The notes under the pieces are model-generated. The model was given only the letters and a program-made list of their open reading frames with translations. It had not been told where the DNA came from and searched no databases. From Azadirachta indica (Eukaryota; Streptophyta; Magnoliopsida; Sapindales; Meliaceae): a stretch of DNA of 64,000 nt. Shown one piece after another: positions 12,247 through 25,480 of this stretch (within the stretch, counting starts at the first letter, position 1; each line of letters begins with the position of its first letter). The DNA lies in contig CM040447.1 in the NCBI GenBank assembly GCA_022749755.1, positions 16,529,087 to 16,593,086 on the forward strand, given 5' to 3'. The translations under genes and the position numbers were made by a program.

Positions 12247-12640
12247 GGCTTTTCAGTATCATACGTCCGACCGACGGTTTAAAAAGATGAAAAACATGTA
12301 TCGTTGACTACCAATGAGCAGAAAACACTTACACAGTAAGTCATTACTTTACACGGGATTAATATTAATCTCATTGATTATAGTCATATCTGTGTCTTAA
12401 ATACAAATGTCTTTTTCCTTAATTAGAACATTAAAAAATAAGAAAAAAAAGAAGAATTATGCTTTTCCTTTTTCTATCTTTTTCAGCCCAGTTAAGTGTA
12501 TATTCACGTGATTGCATACCCATGTTATCCTTCCTTGGCTTCATTATTCAACTTTCTTCCTTCTCTGCATACCCCTCTAGACAGAACAAGAACATAACCC
12601 ATCCCTATCCCAACAACCACATCTCCTGAACAGAAAGAAA

Positions 12641-12872
12641 ATGGAACCACCGGCCACACAAAACATTAGCAAGAACTTCCAAATTGAAGAAGATGAGCAA
12701 GAAAGAGCTATCAACCAATGGTATGTTTATATGTATGCATTCTGATTTCTTTTCTTTTTTCGTTTAGCATAAAGAATCACTTGTTTTTTATTTTCTGGGA
12801 TGCAGCTGCTCTTGCTGTTATGACTGCTCCGAGAACTGCTTTGATTATTTGTGCTGTTACAACCTCTGTTAG
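12641..12872 (+). CDS. Small cysteine-rich protein, 48 aa, two exons
   Basis: ATG 12641 opens an 80-base exon (12641-12720, GTATGT donor). It joins to exon 2 at 12806 (TTCTGGGATGCAG acceptor), which ends at TAG 12870-12872. The product has an acidic N-terminal half (KNFQIEEDEQERAINQ) and a 22-residue tail with nine cysteines, at 27, 28, 30, 31, 34, 38, 43, 44 and 48. All nine come from exon 2 except that codon 27 spans the splice. There is no signal peptide. Dense CC/CxxC C-termini are seen in plant CYSTM-type stress proteins, which associate with membranes. The resemblance is only compositional and no family is assigned. G-boxes lie upstream. A further intron may fall in the 3' UTR (GTATGG at 12876, AACAG near 13050). 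Confidence 0.6.
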
Positions 12873-13342
12873 AATGTATGGCATGTTATTACTATCATCA
12901 CCGAATATTAATTGTAGAATCAGATTGTTATTGTACTGAGAAATCTTGAAACTCTATAGTATTTTGTGTTATCTGCTTTAATTTCTTGCATTGGCGTTTA
13001 CTATATTCTGTTGTGTCTTCTACAATTCAATATTCTTCAAATTAAATTAAGAACAGAATCAGAAGAAGTTGCCGTCAACAAGATGGAGTTGGTAAAGTTA
13101 ATTGGTGAGAGTTGTATTTACTTTGTATGGAAATTGAAGAAAAGCACTCGCGTTGTCTGCTCTGCTGACACACCAACCCACTAATGTTATGTAATCCAAC
13201 GATAAATGCGTCTTTTTGACAAGTTGAATTAATGAATGAATCTCATGCTTGCATTAGTACCACAACTTTATAATTAGCTTCATCTGATGTTTGTTTGTGA
13301 TTCTGATATAGCATATACAAACAATTCAATTAGACAGGCAAA

Positions 13343-14381
13343 TGTCACGCGCCCAGCGGAGAGGCGCGTGCGGCACCCTCGTAGACCCCCGTGTCGAGGG
13401 TAAGCCTTGTTATCCCGTCGCATATTGAACTGGTTTCGGCCTACCTTGGCCTCATCAGGAGGACGGCTTCAGTCCCCGACCAGTTCGGGCAGGGGTGGTC
13501 TAAGTCCCCTCTACATGATAACCCTTGAGACTGAAGCCGACTTTGCACCATGAAACATCAATGTGCTTGAGTTGTCACACCCCAGCACACCCAGCCAACA
13601 TGCGATTTCTTGTGCCGTGACATTCTCCACCACCGAAAATCGTGCACGTCCTCGTGCACGCGGCCATCTTCAAATTTTTCGCCAGCTCAATTGGTAGACC
13701 ATCGAGGTCCTACCCTGCATGCCGCTCCACTCCATAACGCCCATCTCCTCCGGGCTAAGGAGACTCCCATAAAGAGAACACGATAACACCACGTCGTGCG
13801 GGCACGCCATCCTCGACGTACGGTGGTAGCAGTGCTTGGCGTAGATGAGGCGCTATGCGGTTGCCTTTCAAACCACTATGCTCATCTTCCCCCCCAGGAA
13901 GATCCCCATACCGCAGGACACATCATTGTGCGAGCACGCCCACATTCGAGGCTGCGTGGCGAAGGGTCACACAATAGACACCTCGTTTTCCCTCGCCCAA
14001 TCTTACGGACTAATATCCTCGGCCATCTCGGTGGATTCCCACAGGAGTCAAGAACGTAGCGAGATTTTTGCGGAAATTCTCGTTCCTGCTCTGATACCAT
14101 CTGTCACGCGCCCAGCGGAGAGGCGCGTGCGGCACCCTCGTAGACCCCCGTGTCGAGGGTAAGCCTTGTTATCCCGTCGCATATTGAACTGGTTTCGGCC
14201 TACCTTGGCCTCATCAGGAGGACGGCTTCAGTCCCCGACCAGTTCGGGCAGGGGTGGTCTAAGTCCCCTCTACATGATAGCCCTTGAGACTGAAGCCGAC
14301 TTTGCACCATGAAACATCAATGTGCTTGAGTTGTCACACCCCAGCACACCCAGCCAACATGCGATTTCTTGTGCCGTGACA
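13343..14381 (-). mobile_element. TRIM (terminal-repeat retrotransposon in miniature), complete
   Basis: Two 280-base direct repeats, 13343-13622 and 14102-14381, differ at one position that I can see (A versus G in the CATGATA(A/G)CCC stretch). Each starts TGTCACG and ends CGTGACA. They flank a 479-base GC-rich interior without gag or pol. The flanking CAAA (13339-13342 and 14382-14385) is a 4-base target duplication. Just inside the right repeat, the minus strand reads TGGTATCAGAGC (14088-14099), the initiator-tRNA-Met primer binding site. Inside the left repeat it reads GGTGGTGGAGAA (13623-13634), a polypurine tract. The element is therefore oriented on minus. It is nonautonomous, and the near identity of its LTRs indicates a recent insertion. 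It lacks the 5S rRNA-like sequence of Cassandra TRIMs. Confidence 0.9.
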
Positions 14382-14385
14382 CAAA

Positions 14386-14513
14386 GCTTTCCTCTGCAAA
14401 GCTAAGCGTTGACATTTGCTGGGCTTCTAATAAGGAACACCGATTTCCAGGGTGAGCAATCATCACATGACAACCTCCATGTTTTATAAACCAAAAGAGT
14501 TCCTCCCTCGGCT
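14386..14513 (-). other. Possible exon of an unidentified gene, split by the TRIM
   Basis: On minus, a pyrimidine-rich stretch and TTTCGCAG precede an open frame encoding EPREELFWFIKHGGCHVM and onward to LSFAEESF, where the TRIM begins. Removing the TRIM and one CAAA copy leaves the frame open for about 17 more codons to a TGA near 13290. I do not recognise the protein. It may be a gene relic or a chance frame. Confidence 0.25.
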
Positions 14514-16350
14514 CTGCGAAACAACAGGAATATATATAAAATAACCTTATATATATTGGTCCTACTCCTTTGAAACAAACATCTTTTGATAATTTTCTGG
14601 ACAACATCAGAATTTTATTGGTCCTCCAAAGTTGTTTATCTCTTTGGTTGATAAAAATTTCAGATTTCCCAAATACTATTTCAAAGCAATTTTATGAAAT
14701 TTGAATGAGTGAGTGCAATATTGTTGGTTTTGCCATTCTTTTCCTGGGATTATAATGGTGAAAAAGAAATTAGTCATGTGGCTAAATGATATTTTCTTAT
14801 TTAAAACATATATTATGGGGTAAAAATAGATTAGATGTGGCGGCACGTAAGTTCACAAAACTCTAACCGGTACCTATAGGACAATCTTCTCATGTTGAAA
14901 CCCACTTTATGAGGAATATTTCTTAAAATAAGATTCTATCTTAAGTAATTAAAAGAGTGTTTACATGAAAGATGTTATATGACTAATAACCAATAGTGTA
15001 TATAAAAAAGACAAAAAAAGTGGTCCTCACTCTAAAATAATCCCAAACATTAAGGGATTTATTTTTCAAAAAAAATAAAAACTTTCCTATATTTCCAAAT
15101 CAATTAGGGGACCACATACCGCCGTCAAAATAACAATAGCAGGTAGTTGCTTGGGGGAGACATTTCAGCTTTTAGAAAGTTGAGAGTGGATCCCACTTTA
15201 CGCTATCAGCATTTAAGGGACTATAAACGAGGATAAATTAACTTCCTCCACGTGTACATAATGGATAAGTCAATTTCTTCCTCAAATTAAATCATGCCAC
15301 TTCGACATATAATTTTGGATAAGGTTATAAAGACCAATCCCAACTCACTACGTGTTCTTAATTTTAACTTTAAGGTAAAGTTTCAAATGGTAAAAACGTA
15401 AGAAAAGGAAAAGGGAAAAAATTAGGAGAACACCTCCCCAACCAATCATAAGCCAAGAAAGAAATGGTATATATAGGTACTTATCTCAAGGTAAATCATC
15501 CTTCTCTTGGTCTTTTACTCATTTTACTTTCTCTCACTATAAGCATAAGTCATATCACCTTCTCTCTCTCTAAAGAGCAAAAAGGCTTTGTTTTATTCAT
15601 AAGTTCCTTGAGACAACTTTAAATATACATTGATGGTGGTCTTTTGAAGGTTTTGATACTGTTTTTGTCCTCTAAAAAAGCCTTATTTACTCCTCTTCTG
15701 GTTTTTTTGTGTGCTACTTGGTTGACTTACACCTTATTTCATGAATTTTCCTTGTGTTCTCCACTTTGAGCTGTAAAAGTCGAGTTTAAAATTCACTCTC
15801 TCAAGGTATTGATTTAAGCGTCAGAGTAGGCTCGTTGAAAAACTTTCGATGTCCTCCCTTTGACTGTGTTTCTTGCTGTAGGTGGGTTCGTCTATCTCGA
15901 GTTTGAGATTAGTAAGGATATGAGGTGAGAAAGGTTTGTAACAGTTTGACTTGTGGCTCTATAAAGCATAAAAGACCACTTTGAATGCCTCGTCAGAATG
16001 AGGACAAGGTCAACTAAACATTCATTTCCAACTCGGATACTAGATTACATAATATCCCACCTCATCAAGGTAAAATAAATATTTTACCTCATCAACAACA
16101 TAAAAAAATAAAAGTTGCCTTTGAGGTGGAATTAAAAAAAAGGAAGGCGGCATGTTCCACATTCCATGTTTAATGAACCTTGTCCAAATGTGCGTAACCA
16201 CAAGATTGTTCGCTGAACCAAGCAGTTGCTTATACAGATAGGAATCCAACTTGATACCTTAAATACAGTTAGTGTTGAAAAAAGAATGGGCGATGGAAAA
16301 GAAATTTGAAATTATTAATTAGCTTTAAATGATAGATGGAACCATCCCAG
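14514..16350. other. Spacer with possible degenerate LTR-like sequence
   Basis: No gene is supported. Around 15470-16000 a TATATATAGG box is followed by a pyrimidine-rich leader and the phrase TTAAGCGTCAGAGTAGGC, which resembles the U5 region of Tat/Ogre-type Gypsy LTRs. No paired repeat, primer site or target duplication was found, so this is only a hint of a solo or truncated LTR. Confidence 0.3.
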
Positions 16351-16568
16351 AAATTTGTAACTATGACGTCATCAACATACTTCATTGTTCATTGTAAATA
16401 TCAACCTACAAAGCTTTCAGGTGCTCAAACAAACCCCACAAGTTAAAATCTTATAAGTCAAATTTGTAACTATGACACCATCAACATACCTCATTGTTCA
16501 TTGTAAATATCAATCTACAAAGCTTTAGGTTGTCAAACAAACCCCCACAAGTTAAAATCTCATAAGTC
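16351..16568. repeat. 109-base tandem duplication
   Basis: The unit beginning AAATTTGTAACTATGAC at 16351 recurs at 16460 with few differences, including the shared phrase TTCATTGTTCATTGTAAATA. No coding function is seen, and it lies about 800 bases upstream of the peroxidase gene. Confidence 0.8.
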
Positions 16569-17280
16569 AGCATTACAATAGTAAGAACACTACTACCTTT
16601 CTCTAAGTTCCCTGTAAATCCTAGATCATTACTGCTCTATAATGTTAAGCCAGAGATTAAGGACTATCTGTTATAGAGAGTTGAAATGTCTAAGTGCCTG
16701 CAAAAAGTGGATTAAATCCGTTAATCTACCAATTTCAGATACCTAACCGCACTTCCCATTTGCTCGCATTTCCATTTTACTTTCTCTCCACTTTTGTTGT
16801 ATGGCAATGGCTTGCATACAAGTCTTCTATTGATATTTCTTACCAGCTCCCATTACTGCATGCGCAAAATCCATTGCTTAGAAAAAAACAATTCTATAAC
16901 ACTTTCAGAGAATTCTTATGATTTATGATATAAAGAAATCATTGCTGCCTAGGACTTATCTCCAATAATTGACGTACCCGACAAAAAGAGAGTGACAGCA
17001 TTTCCATGAAGTGCAGTTTTTCTTACATATGAAGAATTAAGTCAAATTTGAGACTGTAGTTTCAGGCTGCCATTGTTGTTTGTTTATAAGAGGAGGACAT
17101 CATCAAACCACTTAGAGCTATTTTAATTGTCCATGAAAGTGGGGTTAGCTGAATTCTTTCTCCAATTGCCAAAAATTATGGAATTGTACCAAACTACTGA
17201 GAGTGACATGTTTAGTGGCTTTGTCACCCTCCAAATTCAGAAAATTAAATTAAGTTTAGCTACTAGATTATCCTTTTGTG

Positions 17281-17287
17281 TATAAAT
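17281..17287 (+). promoter_or_regulatory. TATA box of the peroxidase gene
   Basis: TATAAAT lies 76 bases before the peroxidase ATG (17363), leaving a leader of roughly 45 bases. Spacing is as expected for a plant TATA promoter. Confidence 0.5.
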
Positions 17288-17362
17288 TGCCCCAGCCTGT
17301 CACTGCTTGTCTCAAAATATTAGTGACGTAGTACGCAAGCTAACCCTATTTGCTTTGAATCT

Positions 17363-18774
<1,412 letters not shown>

Positions 18775-19657
18775 AATCCTAGTTTGTAAAATAAGTAGCC
18801 TCATAATCAAGTACTGTTGTAAAGTTGAAAATGGCTGTTTGTTACTAGCTGCAGCCTACAAGTAACATGAAGCAGCTAATGCTTGACTAAGTGTTTCAAA
18901 GTGTCATAAAGTCAAGTTGTAGTCCTATTGTGACTTGTGTATGAAATGTCTTAAATAATTGCCTAATTGCACCAGCTTTAGAAAGATGTTGCCTTTAGAC
19001 AGATGTTGTTCAACCTATATAAACAAATTAACGGATGTTTAATGGGATTAAACATGGTAACCTATAGCAGGTAGAAATAAAGCAATTTGTCCAATATAAG
19101 TGAAAACAATCCTGATTCGTACCACATTGAACATGAGCAATACTCCTGAATATTTCTAATTGAGCAGCAGAACACAACATATTCTCGTGTCTTTGCATGT
19201 AAGAAACCAATGTTCGAAAAACTTTTGATATAAATGCATTCAAATAATAACAGACAACAGAAATGTTGCAACAATTCCTGTCATTTACACTTTGTTGAAG
19301 AGATTCTATGTAACGCTGTTAAGAGAATTCTCTTCATTGAAGACAGATCCCCGCAACCCTGAGTCATGGACGAGAAATTCTTCGGCTGTCGTGACTCTTC
19401 ATGACGAGAAATTAACTAGATAGGGACAGATTTTGACAAGCTTTCAAATAGGACTATTGGGCTGGAATGCTGTCTAAAAGTAGGCTCTAAAGTAATATGA
19501 GCCTTCTCATTCTCATAGTCGTCAAGTTCGTTCTAAAAGAGAGATACTAATAGCAGGCACGAGAAGGCCCATTTCAGTTTAGCCCCAATAAGCTCTAATT
19601 TTCTCCATTTTATTATAAGCAGGAACTGGATTGGCACTTCACACATTCATTTTGAAA
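18775..19657. other. Spacer between convergent peroxidase and WEB genes
   Basis: This stretch holds the 3' flanks of two convergent genes. No further gene, RNA or transposon was recognised. Confidence 0.6.
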
Positions 19658-20671
19658 TCAGCCGAACAATCTTGTGAAGCTTCGAACGATGAAGCTTTTT
19701 ATCTGATGAAAAATTGATGTTTTCTTTTCCTTGACCAATCTTGCATCGTTAATACTTCTTGATCTTCTCATCTTTAGTGGGTTTCCCCTACTGGACTCAC
19801 CGACAACTTTGGGTCGGGCCTTGGGAATAGAACCTCCTCTATTCTCTTGGATGTTTAAATCTTCTTCTGCCATCTCCCTTGCTGCAGTTTCTCGACGTTC
19901 AATTGTCTTTTCCTCCCTCAATCTTCTTCTCCTCAATCTGTTGTCGGAGTAGGATTCTTTCAATCTTGATAAAGCAAAATTTCGGCTTGCCTCAGCTGCT
20001 TGCTTCTGTTCCATGGAGACAGAAATCCGCCAATCTGCAAGTGATGCTTCTTCTTTAGCTCTTCTTTTGAGGGCGTGATATTCTTCACGAGTCAGTTGAA
20101 CAATGGTGGTGTCCACTTCTGAAATTTTGATATGGCGAAGTGCTTCAGCAGCAGATGCCCCAAAAGCCTCCGACTCTATCCTCGCAGCTCGAAGTGCTAG
20201 ATGCGACGTTCGAAGCGTCTGTTTCTTCAGCCGTAGAACTTGTTTTAGTTTTGATCTTGCTCTCCGGTCTTCATCAGTAGCCAGCTTGAGGGTTTCCAAC
20301 TCTTCCCTTGTTTCATCTAAAGCCTTACTTAATTCATTGATCACAGCTGCGGCCTTAACTTCTTCTTCCTTTTTGGACATGATAGATTTGGCAATTGTCT
20401 CAAGTTCTGATTCAAGCTCTGAAACAACAATGTTAGACATAGAATAGCGATTCTTGGCAGTTGCAAGGCCAGCTTTTAGCCTTTCAAGCTCGTCAATGAG
20501 AGGTTTGGAGTCTAACCATGACTGCATAGAAGAGTCTATGGCTCTCTTGAGTTCTTCCTTTGTCTTCACCAATTCTTCCATCTTGCCCTCCAATGAACTA
20601 CCCAAATTTTCTTTTGATTCTCTTGATTTTTGCAGGTAGCTCTCCTTTCTTTCTTCTTCGTGTGATTCCAT
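19658..20671 (-). CDS. WEB-family coiled-coil protein (DUF827 type)
   Basis: A single uninterrupted frame of 337 residues runs from ATG 20671 to a stop at 19658. Nearly the whole protein is Lys/Glu-rich coiled coil with heptad-like Leu spacing (for example LDETREELETLKLATDEDRR). It carries the DUF827/WEMBL signatures ELERLKAGLATAKNRY and EEYHALKRRAKEEASLADWR. The C-terminus is basic (LRRRRLREEKTIERR) and ends in a short hydrophobic tail (FIVRSFTRLFG). WEB1 and PMI2 of this family maintain light-driven chloroplast movement through actin. This short member resembles At2g38370-type proteins whose role is less clear. It is oriented opposite to the peroxidase and looks intact. A start further upstream is unlikely, because stops precede ATG 20671 in frame. 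Confidence 0.85.
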   Translation of the reverse strand: MESHEEERKESYLQKSRESKENLGSSLEGKMEELVKTKEELKRAIDSSMQSWLDSKPLIDELERLKAGLATAKNRYSMSNIVVSELESELETIAKSIMSKKEEEVKAAAVINELSKALDETREELETLKLATDEDRRARSKLKQVLRLKKQTLRTSHLALRAARIESEAFGASAAEALRHIKISEVDTTIVQLTREEYHALKRRAKEEASLADWRISVSMEQKQAAEASRNFALSRLKESYSDNRLRRRRLREEKTIERRETAAREMAEEDLNIQENRGGSIPKARPKVVGESSRGNPLKMRRSRSINDARLVKEKKTSIFHQIKSFIVRSFTRLFG

Positions 20672-21059
20672 TTGCTTGTTGCTTGAAGACCGAACTTGAG
20701 AATATTTCAGGGAAGCTTATAGCTGTTCATGATCCATTTTATTCCCGTTTGATTGATTTGTTTTGGTTACTTCAATCAGTTATTTAAGATAAATTAGATG
20801 TGTTGTGCCTATGTTTGATTGAAAAATTCGAATGAAATTCCAAAGCAAGCTTTGCTATCACCGGCTTCTATGCGTAGAAATTGTCCTGTCTGTTGGTTTT
20901 GCACGATACACTGTGCGGCAAGACCTGATATACGGATAAAATCTAAAAGCATATACAGAAGCAAATATTAATTAGATGTGATTGCAAGATATTAATTGTT
21001 CACATATATAAATATTAACTTATCGCGTCAGAGTATTAGTAATAAATAAAATATGTAAA

Positions 21060-21335
21060 TTATTTAAATATTTATTTATTTAAATTTAAGTAAAAATTTT
21101 AAACTTAATTATTTTTAACAAATATTTAAATATAAGTTAAAAATAAATGATTTTTAAACATCTAATTAATTATATTCAGATTTTAGATTTGTTTATTTTC
21201 TAGCTGAAGTCTGAATACAATTATTCATATGTCTAAAAATCGTTTGTTTCCTAACTTATATCTAAATATTTATTAAAATATTTGAATATAATTAAATTAA
21301 AAATTTTGACTTAAATTTAAATGAGTAAATGTCTG
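21060..21335. repeat. AT-rich fold-back (inverted repeat) element
   Basis: The left arm (about 21060-21190, with ATTTAAATTTAAGTAAAAATTTT and ATATTCAGATTTTAG) is repeated in reverse complement on the right (about 21215-21335, with GACTTAAATTTAAATGAG). The centre falls near TTCTAGCTGAAG. It is probably a MITE or a remnant of one. Outer boundaries are approximate. Confidence 0.55.
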
Positions 21336-22620
21336 AATAATTTTATATTTTTGTTTTTTAAAAATATCCCTATTTTATTAATTTATTTACAAACAAAATT
21401 AAAATCCTAATTAACTAATTTTTTACATATCTTTTTTCTATCGTGGGTCCTCTCTATTTGTTTTCTCAATCTTTCTTATTTTATACGTTAATTATTACAA
21501 TAAATTTGTGTATTTATATAATTACAACTATATTACAATATAATTTATTATTTTTATTGATTTTTATATCATCAATTAGAAACTATTTTTTTTTTAAAAA
21601 AATCATATATCAAATAAATAAATAATATACATATTAATATAATTTATTAATTTTTTATTTATTATTATGCTAATATAATTAAAATCATTATAAATCTAAA
21701 TATATATTTAAAAAGGTGTATATGTTAAAATATCAATTTTTAAACTTTTTATTTTGTCAAAATAATTAATATAATATTTATTTTTAAATATTTTAAAATT
21801 AAAAAAAATATATCATTCAAATTCAAATTTCAGTTAAATTCAGATTTTAATTATATATAAAATTCAGATAAAAAAACAAACGTTACTTTCATTTAAAAAA
21901 TAAATAAGCCCTAACTCTGCTACAATTTTCCTCCGATAACATTGAAGTTTTAAGCCAAATTTTTACAATCGGTATTGATGGCTTAAATTTTAACTTAATG
22001 GAAAGAGAGCTTGACAACATTAATTATTATCAAGAACTCATCGTCCTTATCGCTTTGACATCTTTATTTATGGATTCAAACACATTCATAGAAAATTTTT
22101 TTTCATTTTTTTCTTCTACAAAATAGTCAAACAACCAATTATGTCTATTTCTATGTTTAAGTATTGTGATTGAATCAAACGCAAATTAAATTCTGGCTTT
22201 CACACATATTTTTCATTTTTTATACGTACAGCTACTTTTATGTGTATCTGGGTACTGGATTTGACAAACTGAATTAAAGTTGTTTTGATTCTATATAATT
22301 AATTTCATATTGATTTGACGAGATTTCATGCTATAATTAAAATCCACGTATCATAATTATTTCATAACTTACTCTTAAATCATTTTTATACATCAAATAA
22401 GTCTAATCTGTAATTATCTCTATTCATGATCTAAATATATATGATACGACCATGAATATGTTTTGATGTATTCCTTGAAGAGATTTGTCTCTCGGTCCAT
22501 ACTGGATTTCTTTTCTATAATCATGAAATTGAAACATGTTGTCTCTGAGTTATGATTGCTGCATTGATTACAATTATTTTTCCCTTATTAATGATATATT
22601 ATTATGAATTGGAACATAAA
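21336..22620. other. AT-rich spacer, no gene
   Basis: This is extremely AT-rich DNA with an A/T-only stretch around 21530-21840. Nothing beyond low-complexity sequence is supported. Confidence 0.55.
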
Positions 22621-24791
22621 TTATTCTGCAGATTTCTCCTTCACATAATTTTGTTTGACTTGACGTCGGCGCTTCCGCTCTTCTGAAAGTAATTTGGCAA
22701 AACGGGCAAGAGCTGCTTCATTGCTATCCTCTCCCCCAATCTTCTCAAATCTGCCTGTCTCCAAATTCACCCTTGACACTGGCTCGTTTAATAACCTCGT
22801 TCCAATGTCCACAAGCTTTTGCAAATTCTCCTTGTTCGATATATCAACAGATGCAGCATCACCGGTCAACGTGTCATCCTGCATAAGAGCATAGGTAATT
22901 AATATGCCAACAATAGTATTTATAAGCGGAAGCGATCGTCAGATACATATATATGTGTTCAAGATGAGCAATTAGAATTTAGAAAGAATGGTACCTGAAT
23001 TCGAAGATAGTTGTGTTTGCTACCTAAGGATTGAAAGAGTGTGGAAACATGAAAGTCAACCACATCAGAGCTTGCATCTGAAAAGATATCAAGCATTGGT
23101 GTTTTACCATTGTCATAGATCCAATCGAACAATCCCCATTTGGAGGCCGCGGCTGCACTGTACTTAAACTCTTGCTTGGCTGCACCTGTGCCCAGTGACA
23201 GCACCAGCATATTTCTACTGTCCATTGGTTTCATGTCAATAAACTTAGGGTTCTGCTTCATTATCTCCTTTGAAATGTGGCTTATAGCCATTAGTGTCTG
23301 CAGATTTTGACTTAACTCGATCATCATTCATTAATTAGTTATATAGTGATTGATTATGCTAATTAATGGAAAAACAGAGGTTGATTAAGCTACTACTTAC
23401 AGGATTATTTGCAGCAACTGCACCATCAATGAGATCATAACTGCGGGTTCTGCCAGTGGCATTATCCTTAATCTCGAAGTAGTGAGCCGGGAAGAAGGTG
23501 GGAGCTGCAGAAGTGCTGATGCATATATCAGCCAGCCGAGCATTCTTCAATGCACTTTCTTTTCCCTGTCATTAATCATGATAATCAACATAAGTATACA
23601 TGCTACGTAATTTCTCATTTGAAAACACACACTAAAAGTCAAAAAATGCCTATATTATTTTTAAGAATTTTGAAGTGCGAAATTTCCATACCTTATTAAA
23701 AATAGAACAAAAATAATTATTTGTGCAATTGGAAGAAAATTTTTTTTTTTAAAAAAAAAATTTTGTTCTTGATCTAAATATGTGGTCCTATTTCATCGGA
23801 TTATCAAAATGATTAAGGTCATATCTTGCTATTAATATCATCGTACATCGGTGGTTGAGAAGATAACTGGCTGAAGTAGCTTGATGTCAAAAGCTGGTAT
23901 AAGAACATTTGTGAGGGTGTCCTTCACTGTCATATCTCCGAGCTGCTCGTTCACGAGCGACCGGAAATACTTCCCATCATATTTTGGCCCCATCACTTTA
24001 CCTATTAGACTTGTAAACGGACTCCAGAAATTTTTGCTGGTGAAAAAAATAAAAAAAAAAGGCTCTTCAATTATTTTTAGGTTTTTAACACACACACACA
24101 CACGTATATATGTATATAGAAAGAGAGAAAAGTATACATACATATATTATATTTAATCTTAACTGTTAAAAGTGTATAAATTCAACACTTTACAAATAAC
24201 ATAAATATGTGTATAAATGTAAGGTTGCTAATCTATCATATATATATATATATATAAAAAGAGTACTCATCCAATTTTTGCCGAAACCCAAAAAACCTTG
24301 GCGCTAGGGAAGAGCTTAATATTTGTAGGATTCAAGAATAGCTTTTAAGAATAAGACATGTTATATTTTCATTTACGTAATTAATTAAATTACCTATTTT
24401 GAGGAAAAATTTTAGGACCATGCTGCAAATAAAAGTCGTTGATATCTTTTGCAAACATAGGTCTGGCTTCCTTGAAGGGAGCTGCAAGCAAGGTAGTTAT
24501 CAGCCCACCAGTGCTTGTTCCTGCTATTATATCAAAATAATCTGCAATTCTTGCATTTGGTCCATCCAAATCCTATCGAAACAAATATAGATTAATATAC
24601 AAGACAAGATTATACATATAATCAACACTAGTTAAAAAGGAGGAGAAAAAACTAGCTATATATCTTTGTTGAAAAACCTGAAGCTTGGATTCAAGAGAGG
24701 TTAAAATAGTTCCAGGAATAATGCCTCTGATGCCCCCTCCATCAATGCTCAGAACTGTTATTTTGCTGCCTATCACCGAACTGATCGCCAT
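22621..24791 (-). CDS. Patatin-like phospholipase/acyl hydrolase, intact copy 1
   Basis: Six exons on minus, 24678-24791, 24394-24572, 23847-24036, 23401-23565, 22995-23297 and 22621-22878, join in phase to 402 residues. This is the usual length for plant patatin-like protein 2. The oxyanion-hole motif DGGGIRG is at residues 17-23. The nucleophile is Ser58 in GTSTGG, and the catalytic Asp208 lies in [11 protein letters not shown], so the Ser-Asp dyad is complete. No signal peptide is evident, so a cytosolic or membrane-surface enzyme is expected. The family hydrolyses acyl groups from phospho- and galactolipids and is often induced in defence. This is the only intact member of a four-copy array on the same strand. 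All splice sites are GT-AG. Confidence 0.93.
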
Positions 24792-25480
24792 TTTGTTTCA
24801 AAAGAACTTGAAGTATACGATATCTAGCAATAGTTAATTAGCTAGCAAGTAACAGCGGAGAAATATCTACAGCTGATTGAGGATTGAGGGGGAAGCATAT
24901 GATAGAGAATGAACGTCAGGACTGCTAATGATAATTTGATAAACTTAAAGAAAGACTAATCTATTGGAAAGCCTGCTAATGTTAACAGAATGACTGGACT
25001 TTATATCATGTATATATAAATATGCACATATAAAACTAACTAATTAATCTCTCTCAGTTCCTGTCGTATATATGCAGACCTCTTTTGAATTTGTCAAAGC
25101 TTCCGGCTATAGTCCTTGTCTTAATTACTACAACTAGCAACGAAAACTCTTAAGTCTTATATTCGATTGCCATTCTGAAACTCTAAATTAATTAGAGGTC
25201 CTGGTCCCCTCCCCTCACTGAAAGGGATATTAATTTAGAAAATTACGAGCTTTCTCTTTTGATTTGTATTTGTACCTATTTGGTGTGTTCGTCCTCACTC
25301 ATCGAAATTCAAAATTTTCTCTTCTTTTTATTAAACACTTCTTACATTATTTTCTCTCCTCTAAAACCCATTTCGTTATTATTACTTAAAAAGAGATCAT
25401 CAAAATCCATGCACCACAGATACTTTTACCTCATGGTAACCAAACTAGACTGAAGTATATATATATATATATATATGAAC
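24792..25480. other. Upstream region of patatin copy 1
   Basis: This stretch contains the promoter side of the patatin gene and a (TA)n tract at about 25457-25476. No separate gene is seen. No TATA box was assigned, because several AT-rich candidates occur. Confidence 0.5.

Noticed and set aside
12966..13184. 72-codon frame after the cysteine-rich gene
   Set aside because: It has no domain and probably lies in the 3' UTR or its intron.
13882..14100. 72-codon minus frame that starts at the TRIM primer binding site
   Set aside because: The ATG overlaps the tRNA primer site and the product has no gag-like feature.
13796..14162. Open frames of 87 and 105 codons on plus inside the TRIM
   Set aside because: They result from GC-rich noncoding interior and LTR sequence; TRIMs encode no protein, and the element reads on minus.
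13343..14381. Cassandra-type TRIM
   Set aside because: The LTRs do not contain the 5S rRNA-like sequence that defines Cassandra.
19731..20787. Several plus-strand frames opposite the WEB gene
   Set aside because: They are antisense shadows of a long coiled-coil gene.
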